A DNA stretch of 48,341 nt. It comes from Streptomyces harbinensis. Lineage in GTDB: Bacteria > Actinomycetota > Actinomycetes > Streptomycetales > Streptomycetaceae. The stretch is taken from contig NZ_FPAB01000015.1 in assembly GCF_900116145.1 (NCBI RefSeq), positions 1-48,341 of the forward strand. The letters run 5' to 3'. Under the pieces are notes generated by a model that was not told the DNA's origin, did not search any database, and saw nothing but the letters and a program-made list of their open reading frames with translations. Positions 34,104-42,401 of this stretch are shown piece after piece. The first letter of the stretch is position 1; every line of letters starts with the position of its first letter. Both the position numbers and the translations under genes were made by a program.

Positions 34104-35264
34104 GTGGCAGGAGCAGCGGACTTCGATCTCTACCGGCCGGCCGAGGAGCACGAGCTGCTCCGGGAGTCCGTCCGCGCCCTCGCCGAGGCGAAGATCGCGC
34201 CGCACGCGGCGGAGGTGGACGAGCAGGGCCGGTTCCCGCAGGAGGCGCTGGACGCCCTGGTGGCCAGCGACCTGCACGCCGTGCACGTCCCCGAGAGCTA
34301 CGGCGGCGGCGGGGCGGACGCGCTGGCGACGGTGATCGTCATCGAGGAGGTGGCGCGGGTGTGCGCCTCTTCCTCGCTCATCCCGGCGGTGAACAAGCTG
34401 GGCTCGATGCCGGTGCTGCTCTCCGGCTCGGAAGAGCTGAAGGCCCGCTACCTGGCGCCGCTGGCGCGGGGCGAGGCGATGTTCTCCTACGCGCTGTCGG
34501 AGCCGGACGCGGGCTCGGACGCGGGCGGCATGAAGACCCGGGCGGTCCGGGACGGGGACGGCTGGGTCCTCAACGGGGTGAAGCGCTGGATCACCAACGC
34601 CGGGGTCTCGGAGTACTACACGGTGATGGCGGTCACCGATCCGGACAAGCGCACCCGGGGCGGGATCTCGGCGTTCGTGGTGGAGAAGGGCGACGAGGGC
34701 GTGTCGTTCGGCGCCCCGGAGAAGAAGCTGGGCATCAAGGGGTCGCCGACCCGCGAGGTGTACCTGGACAACGTCCGCATCCCCGGCGACCGGCTGATCG
34801 GCGAGGAGGGCACCGGCTTCGCGACCGCGATGCGCACCCTGGACCACACCCGGATCACGATCGCGGCGCAGGCGCTGGGCATCGCGCAGGGGGCGCTGGA
34901 CTACGCCAAGGGGTATGTCGCCGAGCGCAAGCAGTTCGGGCGTCCGGTGGGTGACTTCCAGGGCGTCCAGTTCATGCTGGCCGACATGGCGATGAAGCTG
35001 GAGGCGGCCCGCCAGCTGACGTACGCGGCGGCGGCGCGTTCCGAGCGCGGTGACGCGGACCTGACGTTCTTCGGGGCGGCGGCCAAGTGCTACGCGTCGG
35101 ACGCGGCGATGGAGATCACCACGGACGCGGTGCAGTTGCTCGGCGGCTACGGCTACACCCGGGACTACCCGGTGGAGCGGATGATGCGGGACGCCAAGAT
35201 CACCCAGATCTACGAGGGCACCAACCAGATCCAGCGCGTGGTGATGGCGCGCAATCTGCCGTAA
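34104..35264 (+). CDS. Acyl-CoA dehydrogenase (short/medium-chain type)
   Basis: The FAD enzyme introduces the alpha-beta double bond in acyl-CoA during beta-oxidation or branched-chain amino-acid breakdown. The 386-residue protein has YALSEPDAGSDAG (FAD/substrate region), WITNAGVSEYY, the GRPVGDFQGVQFMLADMA segment, QLLGGYGYTRDYPVERMMRD, and the catalytic glutamate in QIYEGTNQIQR near the C-terminus. The GTG at 34104 is eight bases after AGGAG; a GTG at 34095 overlaps that site. An A+T-richer promoter-like stretch lies at 34050-34075. Confidence 0.93.
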   Translation: MAGAADFDLYRPAEEHELLRESVRALAEAKIAPHAAEVDEQGRFPQEALDALVASDLHAVHVPESYGGGGADALATVIVIEEVARVCASSSLIPAVNKLGSMPVLLSGSEELKARYLAPLARGEAMFSYALSEPDAGSDAGGMKTRAVRDGDGWVLNGVKRWITNAGVSEYYTVMAVTDPDKRTRGGISAFVVEKGDEGVSFGAPEKKLGIKGSPTREVYLDNVRIPGDRLIGEEGTGFATAMRTLDHTRITIAAQALGIAQGALDYAKGYVAERKQFGRPVGDFQGVQFMLADMAMKLEAARQLTYAAAARSERGDADLTFFGAAAKCYASDAAMEITTDAVQLLGGYGYTRDYPVERMMRDAKITQIYEGTNQIQRVVMARNLP

Positions 35265-35282
35265 CGGGCCGGCCGGCCCCGG

Positions 35283-35317
35283 GTGAGCGGCTCCGCGCCG
35301 GGCGCGGAGCCGCTCAC
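35283..35317. terminator. Strong bidirectional hairpin overlapping the TetR stop codon
   Basis: GTGAGCGGCTCCGCGC pairs perfectly with GCGCGGAGCCGCTCAC (16 bp, 3-base loop). It lies between the convergent dehydrogenase and TetR genes, and its right arm includes the TetR stop codon. Confidence 0.8.
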
Positions 35318-36063
35318 GGCTGTGCCCGGCGCTTCTCCATCAGGGCCTCGACGCCGTCGAGGAGGAAGTCGAGGCCGTAGGCGAACTCCTCCTCCGGCGT
35401 GCTCCGGTCGTCCTCGAACACCCCCTCGGCCACGATGCGGCTGAGCGCCGGATACTCGCCCTCGGCGACCACCCGGGCCAGCACCTTGTGGTAGACGGAG
35501 CCCCAATCGCCGTAGCTGACGCCGGTGGCGGGCTCGGCGCGGCGGATCACCTGGGTCTGCCGGGCCTCGGTGAGGGCGTAGCCGGAGACGACGCTGACCA
35601 CGCCCATCCGGTCCTCCGGGGTGAGCGGAGTGCCCTCCATCGCGGCCAGGCCCGCTTCCAGCCAGGTGATGTTGTTGGGGCCCATCGGCGGGGTGCCGAT
35701 GGGGATCTCCAGCAGCCAGGGGCGGCCGATCAGGGTCTCGTACTGGGCGCGGGAGAAGGCGCGGATCCGGGGGCGCCAGGGGGCGGGCCACTCCGTGGTG
35801 TCGGGCTGCCCCGTCGCCATGTCCATCATCAGATCGACGAGATCGTCCTTGCCGGGGATGTACCGGTAGAGCGACATGGTGGTCACCCCGAGCCGTTTGG
35901 CGACCTTGCCCATCGTCACACCGGCCATGCCTTCGGCGTCGGCCAGCTCCACCGCCGTACCGACGATCTGATCGACCGTCAGTGAGCCGCGCGGCCCCCT
36001 GCTGCCGGGCCGCTGCCGCCGCCACAGCAGATCGGCCGTCCGCTCCAGGTCGCGCCGCGCCAT
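35314..36063 (-). CDS. TetR family transcriptional regulator
   Basis: The 249-residue protein has an N-terminal helix-turn-helix (about 29-75, VTMGKVAKRLGVTTMSLYRY is the DNA-reading part) preceded by an Arg-rich arm, and a C-terminal ligand-binding domain (about 95-245) of the TetR_C type. It is divergent from the DrrAB-like exporter, so it most likely represses the exporter and itself until a drug-like ligand binds. A perfect palindrome in the intergenic region is a likely operator. Confidence 0.9.
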   Translation of the reverse strand: MARRDLERTADLLWRRQRPGSRGPRGSLTVDQIVGTAVELADAEGMAGVTMGKVAKRLGVTTMSLYRYIPGKDDLVDLMMDMATGQPDTTEWPAPWRPRIRAFSRAQYETLIGRPWLLEIPIGTPPMGPNNITWLEAGLAAMEGTPLTPEDRMGVVSVVSGYALTEARQTQVIRRAEPATGVSYGDWGSVYHKVLARVVAEGEYPALSRIVAEGVFEDDRSTPEEEFAYGLDFLLDGVEALMEKRRAQP

Positions 36064-36099
36064 GCCGCTCCCTCACTCCCTTCGGTCACCGCTCGTCGT

Positions 36100-36152
36100 T
36101 TGACGCCATCCTAGAACTGTGTATCGTGTAGACAGTAGTGTATGACATACAC
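36100..36152 (+). promoter_or_regulatory. Exporter promoter and TetR operator
   Basis: TTGACG (36100-36105) and TATCGT (36122-36127) are 16 bases apart and form a plausible promoter. Just downstream is the palindrome GTGTATGACATACAC (36138-36152) with perfect 7-base arms around a central A, near the expected transcription start, where a bound repressor would block the polymerase. A half-site GTGTA occurs at 36119-36123. Confidence 0.65.
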
Positions 36153-36179
36153 ACTTTCGGGGACAGGAAGGCACCACCC

Positions 36180-37142
36180 ATGGCGGAACACGCGATCGTG
36201 GCGGAGGGGCTGCGCAAGCGGTACGGCGACACCTACGCCCTCGACGGATTCGACCTCACCGTCGCGGCCGGCACCCTGCACGGGGTGCTCGGCCCGAACG
36301 GCGCCGGCAAGACCACCGCCGTGCGGTCGCTGGCCACCCTGCTGCGGTACGACGCCGGACGCGCCACCGTCTGCGGCTACGACGTGGCGCGCGAGCCGCA
36401 CCGGGTGCGCGGCGCCATCGGGCTCACCGGCCAGTACGCCGCCGTGGACGAGACCCTGAGCGGGCGGCAGAACCTGGTGCTGTTCGGGCGGCTGCACCGG
36501 ATGTCCAAGCGGGCGGCCGGGCGGCGCGCCGACGCACTGCTGGAGCGGTTCGGCCTCACCGAGGCGGCCGGCAAGTCGGCCGGACAGTACTCGGGCGGGA
36601 TGCGCCGCCGCCTCGACCTGGCGGCCAGCATCATCCGCACCCCCCGGGTGCTGTTCCTGGACGAGCCCACCACCGGACTCGACCCGCGCAGCCGCAACGA
36701 GGTGTGGGACGCGGTACGCGACCTGCTCGCCGCGGGCACCACCGTGCTGCTCACCACGCAGTATCTGGAGGAGGCCGACCAGCTGGCCGACCGGATATCC
36801 GTCGTCGACGCCGGCCGGGTCATCGCCGAGGGCACCGCCGACGAACTCAAGGCGCGCATCGGCGGCGACCGGATCGAGATCGTCACCCGGCGCGCCGCCG
36901 ACCTGGTGGCGGTGGCCGGACTGCTGGAACGGATCACCGGTACCGCCGCCGTCACCGACCCGGACACCCGGCGGGTGGGCGCGCCGGTCACCGACCGGGT
37001 GGCGGCGCTGACCGAGGTCGTCCGGGCGCTGCACGCCGCCGGGCTGACCGTGGAGGACATCGGCACCCGGCGGCCCACGCTCGACGAGGCGTTCCTGCGG
37101 CTCACGGCGGACCGGACGGGGAAGACGGAGGTGGCGGCATGA
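36180..37142 (+). CDS. ABC transporter ATP-binding protein (DrrA type, drug export)
   Basis: The 320-residue cytoplasmic ATPase has Walker A GPNGAGKT (38-45), signature YSGGMRRRLDLA, Walker B VLFLDEPTTGLDP and the LLTTQYLEEADQLADRI H-loop region. The C-terminal extension (PTLDEAFLRLTA) is typical of the daunorubicin-resistance DrrA group. It should power the permease encoded next, with which it overlaps by four bases (ATGA). AGGAAGG precedes the ATG. Control by the divergent TetR protein is likely. Confidence 0.93.
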   Translation: MAEHAIVAEGLRKRYGDTYALDGFDLTVAAGTLHGVLGPNGAGKTTAVRSLATLLRYDAGRATVCGYDVAREPHRVRGAIGLTGQYAAVDETLSGRQNLVLFGRLHRMSKRAAGRRADALLERFGLTEAAGKSAGQYSGGMRRRLDLAASIIRTPRVLFLDEPTTGLDPRSRNEVWDAVRDLLAAGTTVLLTTQYLEEADQLADRISVVDAGRVIAEGTADELKARIGGDRIEIVTRRAADLVAVAGLLERITGTAAVTDPDTRRVGAPVTDRVAALTEVVRALHAAGLTVEDIGTRRPTLDEAFLRLTADRTGKTEVAA

Positions 37143-37939
37143 GGAAGCTGCGACTGGCGGCGGCCGACAGCTGGGTGATGACCGGCCGCAACATGGCGCA
37201 CGTGGTGCGCTCGCCCGAGGAGATCGGCATCTACTTCATGCTGCCGATCACCTTCGTGCTGGTCTTCGGCTACGTCTTCGGCAGCGGCATGCAGGTGCCG
37301 GACGGCGGCAACTACCGCGAGTTCCTGCTGCCCGGCGTGTTCGCGATGACCATGCTGTACGGGATGGGGGCCACCGCGACCTCGGTGGCGCACGACGCGC
37401 AGCGCGGGGTGGTGGACCGGTTCCGTTCGCTGCCGATCGCCCGCTCGGCGCTGCTGACCGGGCGCAGCGTGGCGGATCTGTTCCGCGCGCTGCTGGAGAT
37501 GACCGTCCTGCTGGTCTGCGGACTGCTGGTGGGCTGGACCTGGCACCGGGGCGCCGGCTACGCCCTGCTGGCGGTGGCGCTGCTGCTGGCGCTGCGGATG
37601 GCGATGACCTGGATCGGGATCTACGTGGGGCTGCTGGTGCCCAACCCGGACACCGTCGGCACCATCATCTTCCCGCTGGCCTTCCCGCTGACGGCGGTCT
37701 CGAATGTGTTCGTGGCCCCGGAGCTGATGCCCGGGTGGCTCGGCACCATCTCGGAGTGGAACCCGCTGTCGGCGACGGTGGCGGCGATGCGGGAGCTGTT
37801 CGGCAACCCGGGACTGGCGGGCGGGAGCACCAGCTGGCCGGCGGAGAACGCGGTGGCGCTGGCGATCGCCTGGCCACTCGTCCTGGTGGCGGTGTTCGCG
37901 CCGCTGGCGGTGCGCCGGTACCAGCGGCTCAGCCGCTGA
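37139..37939 (+). CDS. ABC-2 type transporter permease (DrrB type)
   Basis: The 266-residue membrane protein has about six hydrophobic segments (near 30-52, 63-80, 110-135, 140-165, 170-195 and 235-257) and the ABC-2 signature region around RGVVDRFRSLPIARSALLTGR. It forms the channel for the DrrA-like ATPase and probably exports a hydrophobic antibiotic or lipid. Translationally coupled to the ATPase; a strong terminator follows. Confidence 0.92.
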   Translation: MRKLRLAAADSWVMTGRNMAHVVRSPEEIGIYFMLPITFVLVFGYVFGSGMQVPDGGNYREFLLPGVFAMTMLYGMGATATSVAHDAQRGVVDRFRSLPIARSALLTGRSVADLFRALLEMTVLLVCGLLVGWTWHRGAGYALLAVALLLALRMAMTWIGIYVGLLVPNPDTVGTIIFPLAFPLTAVSNVFVAPELMPGWLGTISEWNPLSATVAAMRELFGNPGLAGGSTSWPAENAVALAIAWPLVLVAVFAPLAVRRYQRLSR

Positions 37940-37957
37940 GGAGCGCCGCCCAGCGGC

Positions 37958-37994
37958 GTGCGCCCCGCCGTCCGGGGGGAACGGCGGGGCGCAC
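37958..37994. terminator. Strong terminator between exporter and M23 gene
   Basis: GTGCGCCCCGCCGT pairs perfectly with ACGGCGGGGCGCAC (14 bp) around a nine-base loop, 18 bases after the permease stop, between convergent genes. Confidence 0.8.
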
Positions 37995-38034
37995 GGGGGT
38001 CCGGTGACTCAGCGGGCCCGGTGGATCACCGGGG

Positions 38035-38829
38035 TCAGAGAGTGACGCCCTGGGACCGCAGGAAGGCCAGCGGGTCGATGTCCGAACCGTAGTCCGGGCC
38101 GGTCCTGATCTCGAAGTGCAGGTGCGGGCCCGTGCTGTTGCCGGTGCTGCCGACGCCGCCGAGCTGGTCGCCGGCGGACACCGACTGGCCGGCGGACACG
38201 GAGAGCGAGGACAGGTGGGCGTACTGGCTGTAGTGGCCGTCGGCGTGCTTGACGATCACCTGGTTGCCGTAGCTGCCGCCGTCACCGGCCGAGACGACCT
38301 CGCCGTCGCCCACGGCCAGCACCGGGGTGCCGGTGGCGGCCGGGAAGTCGATGCCGGTGTGGTAGCCACTGGCCCACATGGAGCCGGCCACCATGTAGCC
38401 GGTGGCGAGCGAGCCGTCCGCGATCGGGGAGACCCAGCTGCCGGTGGCGGGGGCCGGGGTGGCCTCGGCGGCCTCGGCGTCGTCCGCGGCTTCGGCGGCG
38501 GCCGTCTTGGTGCCGGCGTAGGAGGACAGCTGGAGCTTCAGACCGGGCTTGATCAGACCGGCGTCGGCGCCGACGGCCGCCTTGTTCTCCTCGTACAGGG
38601 CCTTCCAGCCGCCGTCGAGGTTCAGTTCGCGGGCGATCTTGCTCAGGCTGTCACCGGCCTTGACGGTGTACGTGGCGGTGACCGCCGGCTCGTCGGCGGC
38701 GTGCGCGGCGCCGGCGGTGGCCAGCGGCACGGCGATCGCGGCGCCGGAGGCGGCCAGCAGGACGGAGGTACGGGTGATACGGGTGAAGCGGGGGGCGCGC
38801 GAGGCGCGGTGACGACCGCGTCCGGACAT
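38035..38829 (-). CDS. LysM domain-containing M23 peptidase (cell-wall endopeptidase)
   Basis: The 264-residue secreted protein has a signal peptide (basic n-region to about residue 20, hydrophobic core, cleavage near AAHAAD at 44), a LysM peptidoglycan-binding domain (YTVKAGDSLSKIAREL onward, about 52-100), an Ala/Glu-rich linker, and a C-terminal M23 zinc peptidase domain with GYHTGIDFPAATGTPV and GPHLHFEIRTG. It probably cuts peptide cross-links for growth or spore germination. The ATG at 38829 follows GAGAGGAG. A c-di-AMP riboswitch in the 5' leader suggests shut-off when c-di-AMP is high, as described for rpf and related wall hydrolase genes in Streptomyces. Confidence 0.93.
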   Translation of the reverse strand: MSGRGRHRASRAPRFTRITRTSVLLAASGAAIAVPLATAGAAHAADEPAVTATYTVKAGDSLSKIARELNLDGGWKALYEENKAAVGADAGLIKPGLKLQLSSYAGTKTAAAEAADDAEAAEATPAPATGSWVSPIADGSLATGYMVAGSMWASGYHTGIDFPAATGTPVLAVGDGEVVSAGDGGSYGNQVIVKHADGHYSQYAHLSSLSVSAGQSVSAGDQLGGVGSTGNSTGPHLHFEIRTGPDYGSDIDPLAFLRSQGVTL

Positions 38830-38842
38830 ACGGGGGCTCCTC

Positions 38843-39032
38843 TCATCGCCTGCGAGGTGAGCTGTCGGGTTCGGGCCGGAGAAGTAGCCCGGCCACTGCC
38901 GTGCGGACGAGCCGTACGGCGGCGGCTTCACCCCGAGCCGGTCCGCGGGTGAGCGGTCCGGCGGGAAGTGGGTCCCCCGCTCCTGTCATGGGGAAGGACT
39001 GCGTTTCCGTGACCGGTGACAGGATTCGGCGT
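38843..39032 (-). promoter_or_regulatory. c-di-AMP riboswitch (ydaO/yuaA type)
   Basis: On the minus strand the leader contains the conserved blocks of the ydaO-type RNA: GCCGAATCCTGTC (39018-39030), GCGGGGGACCCA, GGGGTGAAGCCG, and the hallmark 3' block CCCGAACCCGACAGCTCACC followed by TCGCAGGCG, ending about 14 bases before the start codon and next to the ribosome binding site. The blocks are in the right order and spacing, and the downstream gene is a wall hydrolase, the known target class in actinobacteria. In these riboswitches bound c-di-AMP turns expression off. Confidence 0.88.
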
Positions 39033-39068
39033 CCGGTCTCGGATCGTCGCGGGTGCGACGCGGAAGCA

Positions 39069-39097
39069 CCGTAATCCCGTTAATTCGGACAGGACAA
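39069..39097 (-). promoter_or_regulatory. Candidate promoter of the riboswitch-M23 transcript
   Basis: TTGTCC (39092-39097) and TTACGG (39069-39074) on the minus strand are 17 bases apart and end about 40 bases upstream of the riboswitch. Confidence 0.4.
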
Positions 39098-39136
39098 CCA
39101 GCGCCGGGCGGCGCCGTCGTGATCACGGAAGGGAAA

Positions 39137-39168
39137 CGGTCCGGCGCGCCGGGGGGCGCACCGGACCG
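39137..39168 (-). terminator. Terminator hairpin downstream of the dipeptidase gene
   Basis: On the minus strand CGGTCCGG and CCGGACCG form an 8-bp stem extended by an inner GCGCC/GGCGC stem, followed by TTTCCCTTCC. It lies upstream of the M23 promoter. The 197 bases between it and the dipeptidase stop hold no gene that I can support. Confidence 0.65.
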
Positions 39169-39365
39169 TACGGCCACCAACTTCAGCTGGGCTTTTCCTA
39201 CTTAACGGACATCGGAACGGGGCCGGCGGAGTACGGCGGGGGCCCGGACCGGCCGGAAAGTGAGGTCGGTCACGGGTCTCCGCCCAAGAGGAGCTTTAGC
39301 ACCCATTGTTCGCAATGCCCTATTCGCCCCGGCCGGGATGACCGGTGCCCGGTGCCCGGTGCTCC

Positions 39366-40553
39366 TCAGCCGTCCAGCGTGGCGATCGTCGCGATCGACG
39401 GGCCACGGGTGGCGGACAGCTTCGCCGCCACCGCCTCCGCCTCACGCAGTACCCGGACCGCGTTGTGCCAGGTCAGCTTGGCCACATCGGCGTCCGACCA
39501 GCCACGGCCCAGCAGTTCGGCGATCAGGTGGGGGTAGCCGGCCACCGAGTCCAGGCCCTCGGGGAAGAACGTCGTCCCGTCGAAGTCGCCGCCGAGGCCG
39601 ATGTGGTCCACGCCGGCGACCTCGCGCATGTGGTCCAGATGGTCGGCGACGGTCGCACAGGTGGCCAGCGGGCGGGGATGCGCCTCGGCGAAGGCGTGCT
39701 GGACCCGCAGCCCGGCCTCGGTGGTGTCCAGCCGGTGCAGTCCATGGGCGTTCATGTTCGCGTCGGCGCGGCGGGCCCACTCCACGGCCTCCGGCAGCAC
39801 GAAGTTGGGCACGAAGGTCGCCATCGCCACCCCGCCGTTGGCCGGCAGCGCGGCCAGCACGTCGTCGGGGATGTTGCGCGGGTGGTCGCACACGGCGCGC
39901 GCCGAGGAGTGCGAGAAAATCACCGGCGCCTCGCTGACGCGCAGCGCGTCCCGCATGGTGTCGGGCGAGACGTGCGACAGATCGACGAGCATGCCGATCC
40001 GGTTCATCTCCCGGACCACCTCCTCGCCGAACGCGCTCAGGCCCTGGTGCCGGGGCTCGTCCGTCGCCGAGTCCGCCCAGTCGATGGTGTCGTTGTGGGT
40101 GAGCGTCATGTAGCGCACGCCGAGTGCGTACAGGGCGCGCAGCGTGGCCAGCGAGTTGTTGATGGAGTGCCCGCCCTCGGCGCCCATCAGCGAGGCGATC
40201 CGCCCCTCGGCCCTGGCCCGCTCCATGTCGTCCGCCGTGGTGGCGGGGGCGAGGTCGGCGGGGTAACGGTCGAGCAGCTGCCGTACCGCGTCGATCTGTT
40301 CCAGCGTGGAGCTGACCGCTTCGTCGCCGGCGAAGTCGGAGCGGGTGTAGACCGACCAGAACTGCGCGCCGACGCCGCCGGCCCGCAGCCGGGGCAGGTC
40401 GGTGTTCAGGTGGGCGCTCTGGTCGGTGGCGATGTCGCGGCGGTCGAGGTCGTAGCCCACCTGCACCCGCAGCGCCCACGGCAGGTCGTTGTGGCCGTCC
40501 ACCACGGGGTGTTCGGCGAGCAGGGCGCGGGCCCGGGCGAGGAGGTCGCTCAC
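39366..40553 (-). CDS. Membrane dipeptidase family (M19 / renal dipeptidase-like)
   Basis: The 395-residue amidohydrolase-fold protein has the M19 metal motifs: VDGHNDLPWAL near 18-28 (His20/Asp22 type), GAEGGHSI near 125-132, MLVDLSHVS and VIFSHSSARAV with further histidines, and LGGDFDG. It probably cleaves dipeptides, possibly D-containing ones from wall turnover. There is no signal peptide, so it is cytoplasmic. GTG start in a GTGA overlap with purE, making it the third gene of a purK-purE-dipeptidase operon. Confidence 0.92.
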   Translation of the reverse strand: MSDLLARARALLAEHPVVDGHNDLPWALRVQVGYDLDRRDIATDQSAHLNTDLPRLRAGGVGAQFWSVYTRSDFAGDEAVSSTLEQIDAVRQLLDRYPADLAPATTADDMERARAEGRIASLMGAEGGHSINNSLATLRALYALGVRYMTLTHNDTIDWADSATDEPRHQGLSAFGEEVVREMNRIGMLVDLSHVSPDTMRDALRVSEAPVIFSHSSARAVCDHPRNIPDDVLAALPANGGVAMATFVPNFVLPEAVEWARRADANMNAHGLHRLDTTEAGLRVQHAFAEAHPRPLATCATVADHLDHMREVAGVDHIGLGGDFDGTTFFPEGLDSVAGYPHLIAELLGRGWSDADVAKLTWHNAVRVLREAEAVAAKLSATRGPSIATIATLDG

Positions 40554-41074
40554 TTGCCGGCCTCCTTGGCGACTGTGGCCCGCAGCTTGCGGCCCTTCTC
40601 GCCGGCCTGGGCGTTGAGGACGCGCTGGAAGTCCTGCATCCGGGCGCGCAGCCGCTCGTCGTGGGCCGCGAGGAGACGGACCGCGAGCAGTCCGGCGTTG
40701 CGGGCGCCGCCCACCGAGACGGTGGCGACCGGCACCCCGGCGGGCATCTGCACGATGGACAGCAGCGAGTCCATGCCGTCCAGGTGCTTGAGCGGCACCG
40801 GCACGCCGATGACCGGCAGCGGGGTCAGGGAGGCCAGCATGCCGGGCAGGTGGGCGGCGCCGCCCGCGCCCGCGATGATCGCCTTCAGCCCGCGCCCGGC
40901 GGCGCCCTCGCCGTAGGCGACCATCTCGCGCGGCATGCGGTGCGCGGAGACCACATCCGCCTCGTAGGGCACCTCGAACTCGTCGAGCGCCTGGGCCGCG
41001 GCCTGCATCACCGGCCAGTCGGAGTCGGAGCCCATGACCAGGCCGATGACCGGCGGCACGTTGCGCGTACTCAT
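40550..41074 (-). CDS. purE: N5-carboxyaminoimidazole ribonucleotide mutase
   Basis: PurE moves the carboxyl group of N5-CAIR to give CAIR in purine synthesis, using the product of PurK. The 174-residue protein has GLVMGSDSDWPVM (11-23), VSAHRMP near 42-48, and AIIAGAGGAAHLPGMLAS, the standard class I PurE motifs. The C-terminus is basic and slightly longer than in E. coli. It overlaps purK by four bases (ATGA) and the dipeptidase gene by four. Confidence 0.96.
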   Translation of the reverse strand: MSTRNVPPVIGLVMGSDSDWPVMQAAAQALDEFEVPYEADVVSAHRMPREMVAYGEGAAGRGLKAIIAGAGGAAHLPGMLASLTPLPVIGVPVPLKHLDGMDSLLSIVQMPAGVPVATVSVGGARNAGLLAVRLLAAHDERLRARMQDFQRVLNAQAGEKGRKLRATVAKEAGK

Positions 41075-42219
41075 TCGTCGATCGTTCCCCGCAGGTAGTC
41101 GGCGGCGTGCCGGGCGCGTTCGCGCACCTCGGCCAGGTCGTCGCCGAAGGTGGTGACGTGGCCGACCTTGCGGCCGGGCTTCACGTCCTTGCCGTACATG
41201 TGGATCTTCAGCCCCGGGTCGCGGGCCATGCAGTGCAGGTACGCCGGGTACATGTCGGGGTAGTCGCCGCCGAGGACGTTGACCATCACGGTCCACGGGG
41301 CGCGCGGCCGGGGGTCGCCGAGCGGCAGGTCGAGGACGGCCCGCAGATGGTTGGCGAACTGGGAGGTGACGGCGCCGTCCTGGGTCCAGTGCCCGGAGTT
41401 GTGCGGGCGCATCGCCAGCTCGTTGACGAGGACGCGGCCGTCCGTCGTCTCGAACAGTTCGACCGCCAGGTGGCCGGTGACGTCCAGCTCGGCGGCGATC
41501 CGCAGCGCGAGCTGCTGGGCGGCGGCGCCCAGCTCGTCCGGCAGGCCGGGGGCGGGCGCGATGACGGTGTCGCACACGCCGCGCACCTGGATGGATTCGA
41601 CGACGGGGTAGGCGACGGCCTGGCCGTGCGGGGAGCGCACCACGTTGGCGGCCAGCTCGCGGGTGTAGTCGACCTTCTCCTCGGCGAGCACCGGCACCCC
41701 GGCGCGGAACGGCTCGGCGGCGGCCGGGTCCTCGGCGGAGTCGATGACCCACACGCCCTTGCCGTCGTAGCCGCCGCGCACCGTCTTGAGCACGACCGGG
41801 AAGCCGCCGCCCTCCTCGTGGGCGAAGCGCGCCACGTCGGCCGGATCGGTGACGATCCGGTGCCGGGGGCAGGGGATGCCGAGGGCGCTGAGCCGGGCGC
41901 GCATGACGCCCTTGTCCTGGGCGTGCACCAGGGCCGCGGGGCCGGGGCGGACCGGGATGCCGTCCGCCTCCAGGGCGCGCAGATGTTCGGTCGGGACGTG
42001 TTCGTGATCGAAGGTGATCACGTCACAGCCCTGGGCGAAGGCCCGCAGGGTGTCCAGATCGCGGTAGTCGCCGACCACGACCTCCCGTACGACCTTGGCC
42101 GCCGAATCCTGCGGGGTGTCGCTGAGGATCTTGAAATTGATGCCGAGCGGGATGCCCGCCTCGTGGGTCATCCGGGCGAGCTGCCCGCCGCCCACCATGC
42201 CGACTACCGGGAATGTCAC
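41071..42219 (-). CDS. purK: N5-carboxyaminoimidazole ribonucleotide synthase
   Basis: PurK is an ATP-grasp ligase that carboxylates AIR with bicarbonate to N5-CAIR. The 382-residue protein shows VGMVGGGQLARMTHEAG at the start, GGFPVVLKTVRGGYDGKGVW (ATP-grasp lid), LAVELFETTDGRVLVNELAMRPHNSGHWT (metal and substrate site). Start taken at GTG (TFPVVGMVGGG), with a weak GGGGA site; it is the first gene of the purK-purE-dipeptidase operon. The 182 bases to the divergent GtrA gene presumably hold both promoters. Confidence 0.95.
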   Translation of the reverse strand: MTFPVVGMVGGGQLARMTHEAGIPLGINFKILSDTPQDSAAKVVREVVVGDYRDLDTLRAFAQGCDVITFDHEHVPTEHLRALEADGIPVRPGPAALVHAQDKGVMRARLSALGIPCPRHRIVTDPADVARFAHEEGGGFPVVLKTVRGGYDGKGVWVIDSAEDPAAAEPFRAGVPVLAEEKVDYTRELAANVVRSPHGQAVAYPVVESIQVRGVCDTVIAPAPGLPDELGAAAQQLALRIAAELDVTGHLAVELFETTDGRVLVNELAMRPHNSGHWTQDGAVTSQFANHLRAVLDLPLGDPRPRAPWTVMVNVLGGDYPDMYPAYLHCMARDPGLKIHMYGKDVKPGRKVGHVTTFGDDLAEVRERARHAADYLRGTIDE

Positions 42220-42401
42220 GGTCCCCAGGGTATCGGCCGGGTGCCGGGAGCCCGGCGGGGGCGGTACCGGAACCGCGGGGCGCCGGGTGCGCGTCGGCCC
42301 GGGCACGGTCCGTTCGCCGCTTCACCGGGCGCCCGACCCGGGTAGCTGGTTAGCATGATCGCAGGCTTATGTGATGTTCTGTACGACTTTGAAAGGCTCC
42401 G

